Below, piece by piece: positions 59,601 to 64,000 of a DNA stretch of 64,000 nt. Within the stretch, counting starts at the first letter, position 1; each line of letters starts with the position of its first letter. The notes under the pieces were generated by a model. The model was not told where the DNA came from and made no database searches. It worked only from the letters and a program-made list of their open reading frames with translations. Position numbers and translations under genes: made by a program. Location: positions 89,934,725-89,998,724 of the forward strand of contig CM072513.1 in NCBI GenBank assembly GCA_036898135.1. The letters run 5' to 3'. This DNA comes from Oncomelania hupensis. Its lineage: Eukaryota; Mollusca; Gastropoda; Littorinimorpha; Pomatiopsidae.

Positions 59601-62590
59601 TTGCTTCTTGTTGTTATTACTTTCCGCTGTGCGTTTGATCATTTTCACGGTGTTTCTGACTGGCATGCATAGCAATGTGAGTTTATGTTCTCACACCCCC
59701 ATACACATTTTGTCCAGATTTGCGCAAATCTGTGTGAGATGAGTTCAAAATAGTCCAAAAATGACATCGGGAAAAAAATGTCAGTTCATCCGTTTGTCCT
59801 TCGTTCGCCAGCAGTCTGTGCGAAAACTTGAAAATGGCTAAGTACTCAGAACCTATTTCAACTATCACAGCCAATCTTGGTAGGATGGTGTATGAGACCT
59901 CATAAATGATCAATGAATGAATGACTTCACTTCAAGGTCAAGGTCACAGGGTCAACAAATGTTAGTAAAAAAATGACAGTTTTTCCACAAAATTTCACTT
60001 TTTTTAAAAAAGGTTATAAATATTGAATTTACGATTCTTTGATGCATAATAGATATCAGTATCACACACACTTTTGCACAATTTTTGTTCAACCTCACTC
60101 CAGGGTCAAGTTTTCATGTTAAATATAGCAAGTTTAATAAGGAGCATGTGAGTCATGTGGTGGGTTTTCCCTTTTTAGTTGTAAACTACACTGTGCACTT
60201 GTTAACTTTGACTGTGTAGTTAATTAATTAATTAATTGTTCCTTTTAGAGCGTTTTTCCAGCTCAAGAGCTGGTCAAGGTGCTGGCTGATACACAATCCA
60301 GAGGTGCCAACCAGTACGGATTGACCGTATTTAATTCCGGCGAAGTGAATTAAATACAGAAAAACGGTAGCTTTTATAAAAATACGGAGGAGAAGTTGCC
60401 GATCGTTTATCTTTGCTAGCGGTGCTTCTGTACCGGTTTCTGGTCTCATAATAGTACTCCTGCACTCACCGAACGTCACTGCGTTCAACAAGCTGATTTT
60501 CATGGTGATTTTAGAGGACTGAAAATAGCCTGCTGTTTCAGAGGGAAGCCTGTCGTTACTTTATAGTGTCATAGGCTGGGTTTTGTGAGAAAAAAAAAAT
60601 ACTGACAATTGTTAAAAAATACTGACAAACGGGTCCGGAAATACTGACAAGAAGATTAGGGGGTTGGCACCTCTGAGAATCTAACTCAAACTGCCAAAGG
60701 CGCACACGTAATCCTTTGGGCGCATAGTCCGATGCTGACAACTAAGCACAATCTGGGTGACCAGAAATGGGGAAAATGGACTTTATTGTGTGCTGGATGT
60801 ACTTGTGTAGTCTGCACTCGCCCGTCTAGTCAGGATCTTAAAGCCCATGCGATGGAATGCGTGCGCGCACAGGCTAAAACTCGGTTTATACTCTCATCTG
60901 AAAGAGTAGTTGTAAAATTCACTGCGCTTTTGTTAATTTTTTTTGACTGTGCATTTGTTGATTTTCAATGTTTACTATTTTGTTGGTTTTGACTGTGCAT
61001 TTGTGATTTGTTGACAGGGTACATGCTTCAGTCAAGAGAAGACGACACACACAGCATGTTCAAGGTCATTCAGGTCAGCATTTATTCATTGAGCGCTATT
61101 CCTGCGTTAGAGAATGTGGTGGGGGTCAGTCAGTCAAGGCATTTTGGAGATAATACTAAAAACTTGTGTTGAACAGAGAAGTCAAGATGGGACAGACTGA
61201 CCGACTTGCTGACCAATGGACTGCCACCGAATGATTGGCCACGAGTTGAAGTAAACCCCAAACCATCAACATTTGGTCAGCTAATGATTGGCCGCGAGTT
61301 GAAGTAAACCACAAACCATCAACATTTGGTCAGCTATTTGTGAGATGTAGAGCAAAATATGTTTAGCAAGGAATGGACCCCAGCGACCTTGACCTTTGAG
61401 TTTAAAGCAACTATGATTGCATGAGCACTAAGCTGGGTAATGTTCCTATGAAGTTTAATCAAAACCTGTTGGGCGGTTCTTGAGACATGGTCAGCAATGA
61501 ACCGACAGGCAGACTGACTGACACTGGACTCGTTGTGATTAAAAACTTTCTTTAAAAAAAAAGATGTACAATGTTATGTTTTCAGGTGTACGACACATTG
61601 ATGATGTTCAGTGGTGTACAGAAGAACGATGTTGATGCCAGGACTAAAAGCTTCGGCGTTGTCAAGAACGCTCTCCAGAACCACGTAAGATGATTGTCAC
61701 ATTTTTGTGGCATTCTTGTAGTGCTGGAATCTCGTGGTCTGTCCACCAAATGGACCTAAAGCAATAACAATGTAATGTAATGTAATGTCCACCAAATAGC
61801 AGTATGCATTCATAGGACTATGAAAACCAATACTTTTTTGGTTGTTGTTATCTCAAACAGAGAAATTTGTATTCTGAAAGGCCACAGTGTTAAGGACGTT
61901 GGTTACATTTTATTTGTTGTGACAATGATTTTACTTGGATGATGCATTAAAAAAAAAGGTATTCCCGTAGCCTTGTGGCCGTAGGGGAGCGTGATGTTGG
62001 AGATCACACTTATCTTGGGCCAGCGTAATGAGGGTGATGCCCATCTCTCTCCCTCGCTGCTTTACCTTCCCCACCCTTAAGAGAGTAGGTACTCAGTCAC
62101 AGTTGAGTCAACTGGGAGCGTTGTTATTTGTCGCTTCATGTTTTGCGGTCACCCATCCAAGTGCTAACCGCACTGGACGATGCTTAACTTGCGACACAGT
62201 AGCGAGTGCTCCAACCACTGCGCTATCCGACACCCATTGTTGCATTGTTGTCACATTAAAAGATGATATAGTGATCGCTAAGCTTTGAGGTTTAGATGTC
62301 TCTTCCCTTGTTTTGTAAATATATATAGTGCTTGCTACAACGCACTTTCCCTGCATTGCTATTTTTAGAATCAACGTTGATGCTGTTAATAGCACTTACA
62401 CGAAGGAATTTATCAGTGCGTGTGTGTGTGTGCCTATGTGTGGGTGCCTGTGTTTGTGTTCTTTCTGTGCTGTGTTTGAAAACGTGAGTCTTATATTGAA
62501 TTTTGAAGAAACTTTATTTGTGGACAGCTGAACATCAAGAAGAAGCATATAAGACCAGTGCTGGTAGACAGAATCACACTTCTACATGAG
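23657..62590 (+). CDS. PSME4: Proteasome activator PA200 (PSME4), first 26 exons, 3' end beyond window
   Basis: Caps the 20S proteasome without ATP and opens its gate; in animals it is nuclear and acts in acetyl-histone turnover and DNA repair. Exons: 23657-23859, 24637-24777, 27534-27650, 28188-28232, 28581-28730, 32214-32277, 33190-33264, 35481-35600, 36828-36917, 37662-37720, 42785-42985, 48216-48402, 50157-50246, 50651-50715, 51039-51183, 53124-53222, 53499-53571, 54691-54758, 55360-55575, 56665-56819, 57327-57419, 58308-58366, 59064-59129, 61018-61073, 61586-61684, 62528-62590. All have GT-AG junctions and together give 933 codons in one frame. Landmarks: [20 protein letters not shown] (12-31), [20 protein letters not shown] (about 116-135), [16 protein letters not shown] (about 244-259), [13 protein letters not shown] (about 350-362), [13 protein letters not shown] (472-484), [19 protein letters not shown] (515-533). 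The human protein is about 1,840 residues, so the C-terminal half with the proteasome-binding tail is missing. No exon was found in 62591-64000. Introns reach 5.2 kb and are filled with mobile DNA. Confidence 0.95.
24857..24930 (+). repeat. Decayed 5S-like SINE head in PSME4 intron 2
   Basis: tccgaagttaagcagaaatc then aacccattaatatttggatg then tcacatgc follows the 5S internal-promoter order with several substitutions. An old relative of family C. Confidence 0.45.
25231..27258 (+). repeat. Repeat family B, copy 3, split by a 1.44-kb transposon
   Basis: The B sequence runs from gccgggggtttcagtataaa to about 25316 and resumes at 26760 (atttgctctttcttattcct), ending in ATGTAATGTCATGTAA. In PSME4 intron 2. 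Confidence 0.85.
25317..26759. mobile_element. 1443-bp TIR transposon with subterminal AAGTACCTAAGTCC repeats
   Basis: The ends are 31-bp inverted repeats with one mismatch (AAGACCCTAGGATTAAAAGT outermost). CATTTG at 25311-25316 and 26760-26765 is a 6-bp duplication (or ATTT, 4 bp, if GAAGACC is taken as the end). Copies of aaaagtacctaagtcc, more or less diverged, occur near 25332, 25424, 25490, 25520, 25790, 26508 and 26535, as expected of transposase-binding sites. A 51-codon frame at 25586-25741 ([20 protein letters not shown] then [18 protein letters not shown]) looks like the basic N-terminal exon of a transposase. The remainder of the transposase is absent, so the element is non-autonomous. 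Confidence 0.85.
28461..28483 (+). repeat. Poly(C) run followed by (CT)n
   Basis: About 23 C residues, then ttctctctctctct, in PSME4 intron 4 about 100 bp 5' of exon 5. Confidence 0.95.
28971..29866 (-). mobile_element. piggyBac-like element relic, 896 bp
   Basis: The left end CCCCTTCCCTGCCGTA and the right end, inverted, CCCCTTAACTGCCCTA are related. TTAA follows the right end (29867-29870); the left flank is TTTA, probably a mutated TTAA. The minus strand encodes MADDGR, an immediate stop, then in frame [20 protein letters not shown], an acidic N-terminus typical of piggyBac-type transposases, followed by [12 protein letters not shown]. The catalytic DDD region is missing. In PSME4 intron 5. 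Confidence 0.6.
30001..30059 (+). repeat. Pentanucleotide TTGYR satellite, left remnant
   Basis: tgtgttgcattgtattgtgt and related pentamers up to the LTR insertion. Confidence 0.7.
30060..30681 (-). mobile_element. Solo LTR, 622 bp
   Basis: Starts TGTTACACTCGG and ends AACGTAACA, so the ends are TGTTAC...GTAACA, with ATTGC duplicated at 30055-30059 and 30682-30686. On the minus strand a TATA-like ATTATAAAAT lies at about 30321-30330 and AATAAA at about 30216, the order expected for U3-R. No internal retrotransposon sequence adjoins it. The satellite host itself contains ATTGC often, so the duplication alone is weak support; the matching TG/CA ends are stronger. Confidence 0.7.
30682..32026 (+). 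repeat. Pentanucleotide TTGYR satellite, main block
   Basis: Tandem 5-bp units alternating TTGTA, TTGTG and TTGCA, interrupted at 30828-31420 by a pogo-like MITE. Frames of about 190 codons (CIVLHCIVL... patterns) arise only from the repeat. In PSME4 intron 5. Confidence 0.95.
30828..31420. mobile_element. 593-bp pogo/mariner-like MITE, TA target site
   Basis: The ends CAGGGGGTCCTAAAGTTACG and, inverted, CAGTAAGTCCTCGGGTTACG align at 14 of 20 positions. Both are flanked by TA (30826-30827 and 31421-31422). The interior has a tandemly repeated segment (ccttaccacatgaattaaag, twice) and an inverted partner (taatatttactttaa). No transposase frame. Confidence 0.8.
32085..32165 (+). repeat. Partial A repeat, 3' end
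   Basis: cagtgccttgagcagacttt then gagctggaaaagtgctttta, the A-family 3' end, directly 5' of PSME4 exon 6. Confidence 0.6.
33470..33765 (+). repeat. Repeat family A copy
   Basis: Near full length in plus orientation, from cggggtgagagtataaaccg to gagcttgaaaagtgttgcat. In PSME4 intron 7. Confidence 0.75.
34250..34490. repeat. Imperfect direct duplication of about 80 bp
   Basis: 34255-34330 and 34415-34490 share accaaaaaccgatagtc.ag, then .gttcctccag and taaaaat.g. The intervening part is unique. Confidence 0.6.
35035..35150 (-). pseudogene. Orphan THAP zinc-finger exon
   Basis: The minus strand encodes [20 protein letters not shown] then RFPKDETR followed by a splice donor (ACAAG|gtgagt, boundary 35035/35034). 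This is the first half of a THAP (C2CH) DNA-binding domain: C-x4-C followed by FFRFPKD. A stop at 35151-35153 precedes it and no ATG lies between. The second half (the C..H and AVPT parts) was not found in the following 300 bp. It may be a relic of a THAP-bearing transposon or a captured host exon, antisense inside PSME4 intron 7. Confidence 0.55.
35700..36075 (+). repeat. Tandem array resembling 3' splice sites in PSME4 intron 8
   Basis: About 15 copies of a 20-26-bp unit, ttcttcttttcctatttagt, differing in the number of TTC units. Each copy is a pyrimidine tract followed by a TAG, the layout of a splice acceptor. It begins about 100 bp after exon 8. Confidence 0.9.
36316..36545 (+). repeat. 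(TTC)n/(TCC)n polypyrimidine tract
   Basis: About 200 bp of almost pure pyrimidine on the sense strand of PSME4 intron 8. The phenylalanine/serine-rich and lysine-rich frames in it are artefacts. Confidence 0.97.
37072..37132 (-). repeat. B-family 3' fragment
   Basis: The minus strand gives ggtcctgatttggctcggaa then gagtccgctggacc, the end of family B. In PSME4 intron 9. Confidence 0.7.
37787..37965 (+). repeat. DIRS left inverted terminal repeat
   Basis: CCATGACTCAAAAGTGCAAT through ggtccgcacatcccattcct; the near-perfect reverse complement of 42183-42362. Confidence 0.9.
38078..39650 (+). pseudogene. DIRS first ORF (gag-like), degenerate, with internal tandem duplications
   Basis: Starts [20 protein letters not shown] and is rich in Ser, Pro and Ala like DIRS gag-type ORFs; it is not otherwise recognisable. 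A unit of about 160 bp is duplicated (about 38523-38680 and 38683-38840), and a shorter one marked by cacttccgcttgcggtcgtg recurs at about 38642, 38802, 38918 and 39031. A continuous 363-codon frame (38561-39652) runs through the duplications but has no recognised domain. Confidence 0.5.
40430..41878 (+). pseudogene. DIRS reverse transcriptase and RNase H, with deletion and frameshifts
   Basis: Encodes [10 protein letters not shown], then directly [14 protein letters not shown], then [11 protein letters not shown] (catalytic YLDD at 40572-40583), [20 protein letters not shown] and LGMSF. RNase H follows as [13 protein letters not shown] with [14 protein letters not shown]-typical [12 protein letters not shown] and [17 protein letters not shown] block ends it. 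In intact relatives about 100 residues, including the first catalytic Asp, separate EVIALL from FGLS; here they are absent. At least two frameshifts occur after YLDD. Confidence 0.8.
42062..42155. repeat. DIRS internal complementary region
   Basis: tgcacttttgagtcatggta then tagtatgtgaaatta is the reverse complement of the left outer end (37768-37807). atccctaaatttatta through aacatacttaccatgactca is that of the right outer end (42352-42398). Confidence 0.88.
42183..42362 (+). repeat. DIRS right inverted terminal repeat
   Basis: Reverse complement of the left repeat, ending CATTGCACTTTTGAGTCATG, followed by an outer extension to about 42402. Confidence 0.9.
43140..43310 (+). repeat. Partial repeat family A copy
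   Basis: ctttaaagatcctgatgctc through attgcgctcagttgtctg and gcagcaagcggcgacttgag. In PSME4 intron 11. Confidence 0.6.
43370..43545 (+). repeat. AT-rich minisatellite, about 38-bp unit
   Basis: About 4.5 copies of ataaattaaaaggcatatat then tattataat with small indels. Confidence 0.8.
43598..44458 (+). repeat. 60-bp minisatellite, left of the MITE (about 14-15 units)
   Basis: Monomer atcaatacaacacattcata, ctgctagtgctactatcaca, gtttataaacatgacatctc (60 bp). Outer units on both sides are shorter variants lacking ctagtg. It shares aatacaacacattcatactg with the 44-bp monomer on the other side of the MITE. Confidence 0.95.
44459..45778 (-). mobile_element. Second copy of the MITE, with nested hAT-like insertion
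   Basis: Without the nested element (44585-45709) and one copy of its duplication, 189 bp remain. Reverse-complemented, they match 8499-8690 from cagcgactcaaccaaagctt to gctcacataggaactgagct. Both gctataaatagc palindromes are represented; the nested element lies in one. The two flanks belong to different minisatellites and show no clear target duplication. Confidence 0.85.
44585..45709 (+). mobile_element. hAT-like element, 1125 bp, with transposase N-terminus relic
   Basis: The ends CAGAGGTGCCTACC and GGTAGGCACCTCTG are perfect inverted repeats, and GCTATT is duplicated at 44579-44584 and 45710-45715. The first exon of a transposase starts at 44831 ([20 protein letters not shown]), is stopped at 44954-44956, and continues in frame as [20 protein letters not shown], a BED-like zinc-finger segment of hAT transposases. 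The rest of the transposase is absent. The uninterrupted target can be read in the sister MITE at 8.5 kb. Confidence 0.88.
45779..46613 (+). repeat. 44-bp minisatellite, first block (19 units)
   Basis: Monomer gctctgtgcctgcaatacaa, cacattcatactgttattat, taca (44 bp). The third-to-last base is C or T. In order the 19 units read C T C T T C C T C T T C C C C C T C T. Frames of up to 299 codons here are repeat artefacts. Confidence 0.95.
46614..46908 (+). repeat. Family C SINE inserted in the 44-bp minisatellite
   Basis: 295 bp, starting TGTCGGATAGTGCAGTGGTT and ending ctacctttacctttaccttt then ttac. CTGTG at 46609-46613 and 46909-46913 is a target duplication. The 5S-like part reads gtgaagcaccgtccggtgcg then gttagcacttggatgggtga. 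This copy defines the full-length element. Confidence 0.85.
46909..47965 (+). repeat. 44-bp minisatellite, second block (24 units)
   Basis: Same monomer as the first block. C/T order: C T T C T C C C C T C T C C C T T C T C C T C T. An A-repeat 3' fragment (about 47985-48035) follows. Confidence 0.95.
48403..50156. other. PSME4 intron 12, no recognised element
   Basis: Mostly unassigned sequence. A small inverted repeat is near 48800-48840 (ccggtcctgcactg / cagtggaccgg), and (ATC)n lies near 49792-49812. No coding exon was recognised. Confidence 0.4.
50356..50433 (+). repeat. Triplicated 26-bp unit
   Basis: Three copies of ccagggttaagtccctcata then ataaaa between PSME4 exons 13 and 14. Confidence 0.9.
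51228..51710 (+). mobile_element. hAT-like element, 483 bp, with transposase N-terminus relic
   Basis: The ends CAGGCATGCCTACC and GGTAGGCATGCCTG are perfect inverted repeats, and CTGTGA is duplicated at 51222-51227 and 51711-51716. ATG at 51497 opens [20 protein letters not shown] then [17 protein letters not shown], resembling the start of hAT transposases ahead of the BED finger. ttcctgaaattc phrases recur near both ends. In PSME4 intron 15. Confidence 0.85.
51720..53123. other. PSME4 intron 15 remainder
   Basis: Includes a repeat fragment at about 51775-51920 resembling 4935-5160. 51950-53120 has no assignment. Confidence 0.4.
53722..54598 (+). pseudogene. Non-LTR retrotransposon (RTE-like) RT C-terminus, copy 3
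   Basis: The longest of the three copies. It starts [20 protein letters not shown] (conserved RT block), then [20 protein letters not shown] with the catalytic Asp pair, then the C-terminal region with [20 protein letters not shown]. Stops and frameshifts occur, for example gcgaaacatgaatcc for the usual CETWT. It ends ttacgggataggtaagga. In PSME4 intron 17, sense strand. Confidence 0.85.
55885..56000 (+). repeat. Decayed tRNA/5S-like SINE head
   Basis: atgcttagtggtttggaaca (tRNA-like part) then gttgagcgcagttaatactt then ggatgtgtgaccatacctgg, the 5S C-box order. 22 bp before the tRNA-like element. Confidence 0.5.
56022..56094 (+). tRNA. tRNA-like sequence, probably a SINE head or tRNA pseudogene
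   Basis: 73 nt. The A box TAGCTCAGTTGG (56029-56040) and B box GGTTCGAATCC (56074-56084) are intact. The putative loop CTAGTAA would give anticodon AGT (Thr). The acceptor pairs GGCCGGG with ATTGGTC at six of seven positions only by using several G-U pairs. The anticodon stem has two mismatches and the T stem two. No CCA or usual terminator follows at once. A functional tRNA is unlikely. Confidence 0.55.
57445..57680 (+). repeat. Repeat family A copy in PSME4 intron 21
   Basis: From gttccatcgcacgaacttta to ccttgagcggcttataacaa, starting only 26 bp after the exon 21 donor. Confidence 0.75.
59690..60170 (-). repeat. Repeat family D copy
   Basis: Inverted relative of 20.78-21.07 kb, sharing cagatttgcgcaaatctgtg, tatcacagccaatcttggta and ggtcaaggtcacagggtcaa. 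Confidence 0.65.
60240..60905 (-). repeat. Repeat family A copy split by a hAT-like MITE
   Basis: ttccagctcaagagctggtc to the left and aatctaactcaaactgccaa to the right of 60299-60675. Confidence 0.75.
60299..60675. mobile_element. hAT-like MITE, 377 bp
   Basis: The ends CAGAGGTGCCAACC and GGTTGGCACCTCTG are perfect inverted repeats. The flanks ACAATC and AGAATC are a 6-bp duplication with one change. No transposase frame was recognised. Confidence 0.82.
61231..61336 (+). repeat. Tandem duplication, two 53-bp units
   Basis: aatgattggccacgagttga then agtaaaccccaaaccatcaa then catttggtcagct occurs twice with two substitutions. Very recent duplication in PSME4 intron 24. Confidence 0.9.
61957..62237 (-). 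repeat. Family C SINE, copy 3
   Basis: Minus-strand copy with gtgtcggatagcgcagtggt, a 5S-like part (gcggttagcacttggatggg) and the common body. In PSME4 intron 25. Confidence 0.8.
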
Positions 62591-62617
62591 GTATGTATAA
62601 CAAACCAATGTTGGGGC

Positions 62618-63527
62618 GCCGGGTTTTTTCTGTATAAATAGTATCCCCACTTTGTGGAAATTTAGTGCTTTAAATTCTCACTGTTTCTGTCATTCTCATT
62701 TGTTCTTTCTTGGTCCTATTCTGTTCTATAAATCTACTATACTATCTTCTTCGCTGTACTAGTCACCTACCTTTTTTGTGGAAAACTCTCCCAAGACTCC
62801 TCATTTGTGTATGAGGCCTGTTGGGTCAGCTTGGGGCAGGGTGAAGAATTTTCCTCGGAACCGCGGATTTCCGCGGAAGGCATTTGCATTTCCGAGAAAA
62901 AAAAATTGAGTTCCGAGATTTTTATTTTTCGTCTTTTTTGAAAGGCATGTGCATAAAACATTCGGTTTTTTTGTTGTTGTTTCTATTCATGTTTACTTTG
63001 TGCTTTTTGCTTTCAGGAGAGGCCCTAAATTACTTTCAAAATTGCATAAATTCATTTTCTTCCAAAGCCCCAATGGACCCTCTACCGGGCCTTGGCCCCT
63101 GGACTCCACCGGGGCCTAAGGCGGCCCCTGGGTCCCGGCCGGATTTCAGAGATTTCTTGATTCAGTTGTTCTCCACCCTGTTGGGGATATTGGACGCTTT
63201 CTGCCAAATGGTCACTTGGGGTTTCTATGGTATTATATAGGCATTTTGTAGGTATGTGTTTTGTTATTATTTTATAATGATGTTTATATTCTATTTTGTT
63301 TTTGTAAACTGTGGTTCGATAAATTAGAGTATAGCCTCAGTGTCCCCTGCATGGGATGCCTTTATTGTATAGTGACCGGCTGGTGGAGTGCCTTCAGTGT
63401 TACCATGAGTGTTGTTTCAGCAGATCTTTTATATGGATCAGGAGTGAGCCCTCTTTCAATCAAGCTGTGGTCCTGATTCCGCTCTTTGCAGTCTGCTGGA
63501 CCCAATAAACAATGACTAACTAACTAA
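62618..63527 (+). repeat. Repeat family B, copy 4, split by a hAT-like MITE
   Basis: From gccgggttttttctgtataa to a (TAAC)n-type tail (actaactaacta). In the PSME4 intron after exon 26. Confidence 0.85.
62837..63180. mobile_element. hAT-like MITE, 344 bp
   Basis: The ends CAGGGTGAAGAA and TTCTCCACCCTG are inverted repeats with one mismatch. TTGGGG is duplicated at 62831-62836 and 63181-63186, confirmed by the uninterrupted B copies. The interior contains a GC-rich segment (63070-63150). Confidence 0.83.
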
Positions 63528-64000
63528 ATTTATAACATGCTGTCTTTTTTTGTGTCTCTTTTCACTTTCTCATTTCTGTCTTTCTTTCGTTCTTTTTTAT
63601 TTTTTTATTTCTTTTTTTTTCTTTCTTTATGGGGTGCTGTCATTTCTTTTTTTGTTTTCATTAAATAATAATTATTATTATTTAAAATTTCTTTCTCTCA
63701 TGAGATGACTTCAGAGATAATCAATAAAAATTCTACCACTAAGGATCGCAATAGGCTTTGTTTGATACAAATGCAGTGCTATTTACAAGCATCATCAGTA
63801 GGGAGTTACTTTTCAACAACCTGGTGATGTGAAATTTGAAAATAGCCGTCATCTATTCAACAACTTTCGTGAGTGCAGCAAATGGGAGTTGTGTATGATA
63901 TTGAGTAGGAGCTATCTTGACTCGCATTGTTTAATTAATTGTATGTTGTAGAATCTGAGTCAAGATAGTGCCTACTCAATATGATCACTCCAGATTCTGG
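63528..64000. other. Right-end sequence, no PSME4 exon seen
   Basis: T-rich stretch (63540-63660) followed by unassigned sequence and the hairpin at 63898-63982. The next PSME4 exon must lie beyond 64000. Confidence 0.5.
63898..63982. repeat. Inverted repeat, 26-bp arms
   Basis: ATATTGAGTAGGAGCTATCT then TGACTC and its inverted partner differ at two positions, with a 33-bp loop. Possibly the end of a foldback element. Confidence 0.75.

Overview
This is an intron-rich, repeat-rich animal nuclear sequence with canonical GT-AG splice sites. The repeat types (DIRS element, LINEs with microsatellite tails, Pol III SINEs with 5S-like heads, hAT-like, piggyBac-like and pogo-like elements) and the divergence of the host proteins from my recollection of the human ones suggest an invertebrate, most likely a mollusc, perhaps a gastropod. 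That assignment is inference; no species marker is present.

Three host genes are supported. (1) 20-1879, plus strand: the last two exons of COG2, a Golgi tethering complex subunit, joined by a GC-AG intron. (2) 11590-12359, minus strand: a complete two-exon, 183-residue SAYSD1, an ER membrane protein. (3) From 23657 to beyond the right edge, plus strand: PSME4/PA200, the HEAT-repeat proteasome activator. I reconstruct 26 consecutive exons, the last ending at 62590, coding for the first 933 residues in one unbroken frame. That is about half of the expected protein. The three genes have no evident operon-like or functional link.

Most of the rest is mobile and tandem-repeat DNA, often nested. 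0-5.9 kb holds COG2, a transposon with perfect 27-bp terminal inverted repeats, a CR1/L2-like LINE fragment and two dispersed repeat families, called A and B here. 6.2-9.3 kb is a 55-bp minisatellite split by a 192-bp MITE. 10.8-13.3 kb holds a LINE tail, SAYSD1 and a B copy. 15-22.3 kb holds two LINE reverse-transcriptase fragments, A copies with nested insertions and the first SINE with a tRNA/5S-like head. PSME4 introns carry a 1.44-kb transposon inside a B copy, a piggyBac-like relic, a pentanucleotide satellite containing a solo LTR and a pogo-like MITE, a tandem array resembling splice acceptors, a 4.6-kb DIRS element lacking key RT and recombinase segments, and a 43.6-48 kb complex in which the same MITE separates two different minisatellites.

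The most unusual signal is the pairing of one short MITE family with minisatellites at two loci, where array monomers carry a motif resembling the MITE terminus. No bacterial-type system, CRISPR array or intact autonomous transposon was found.
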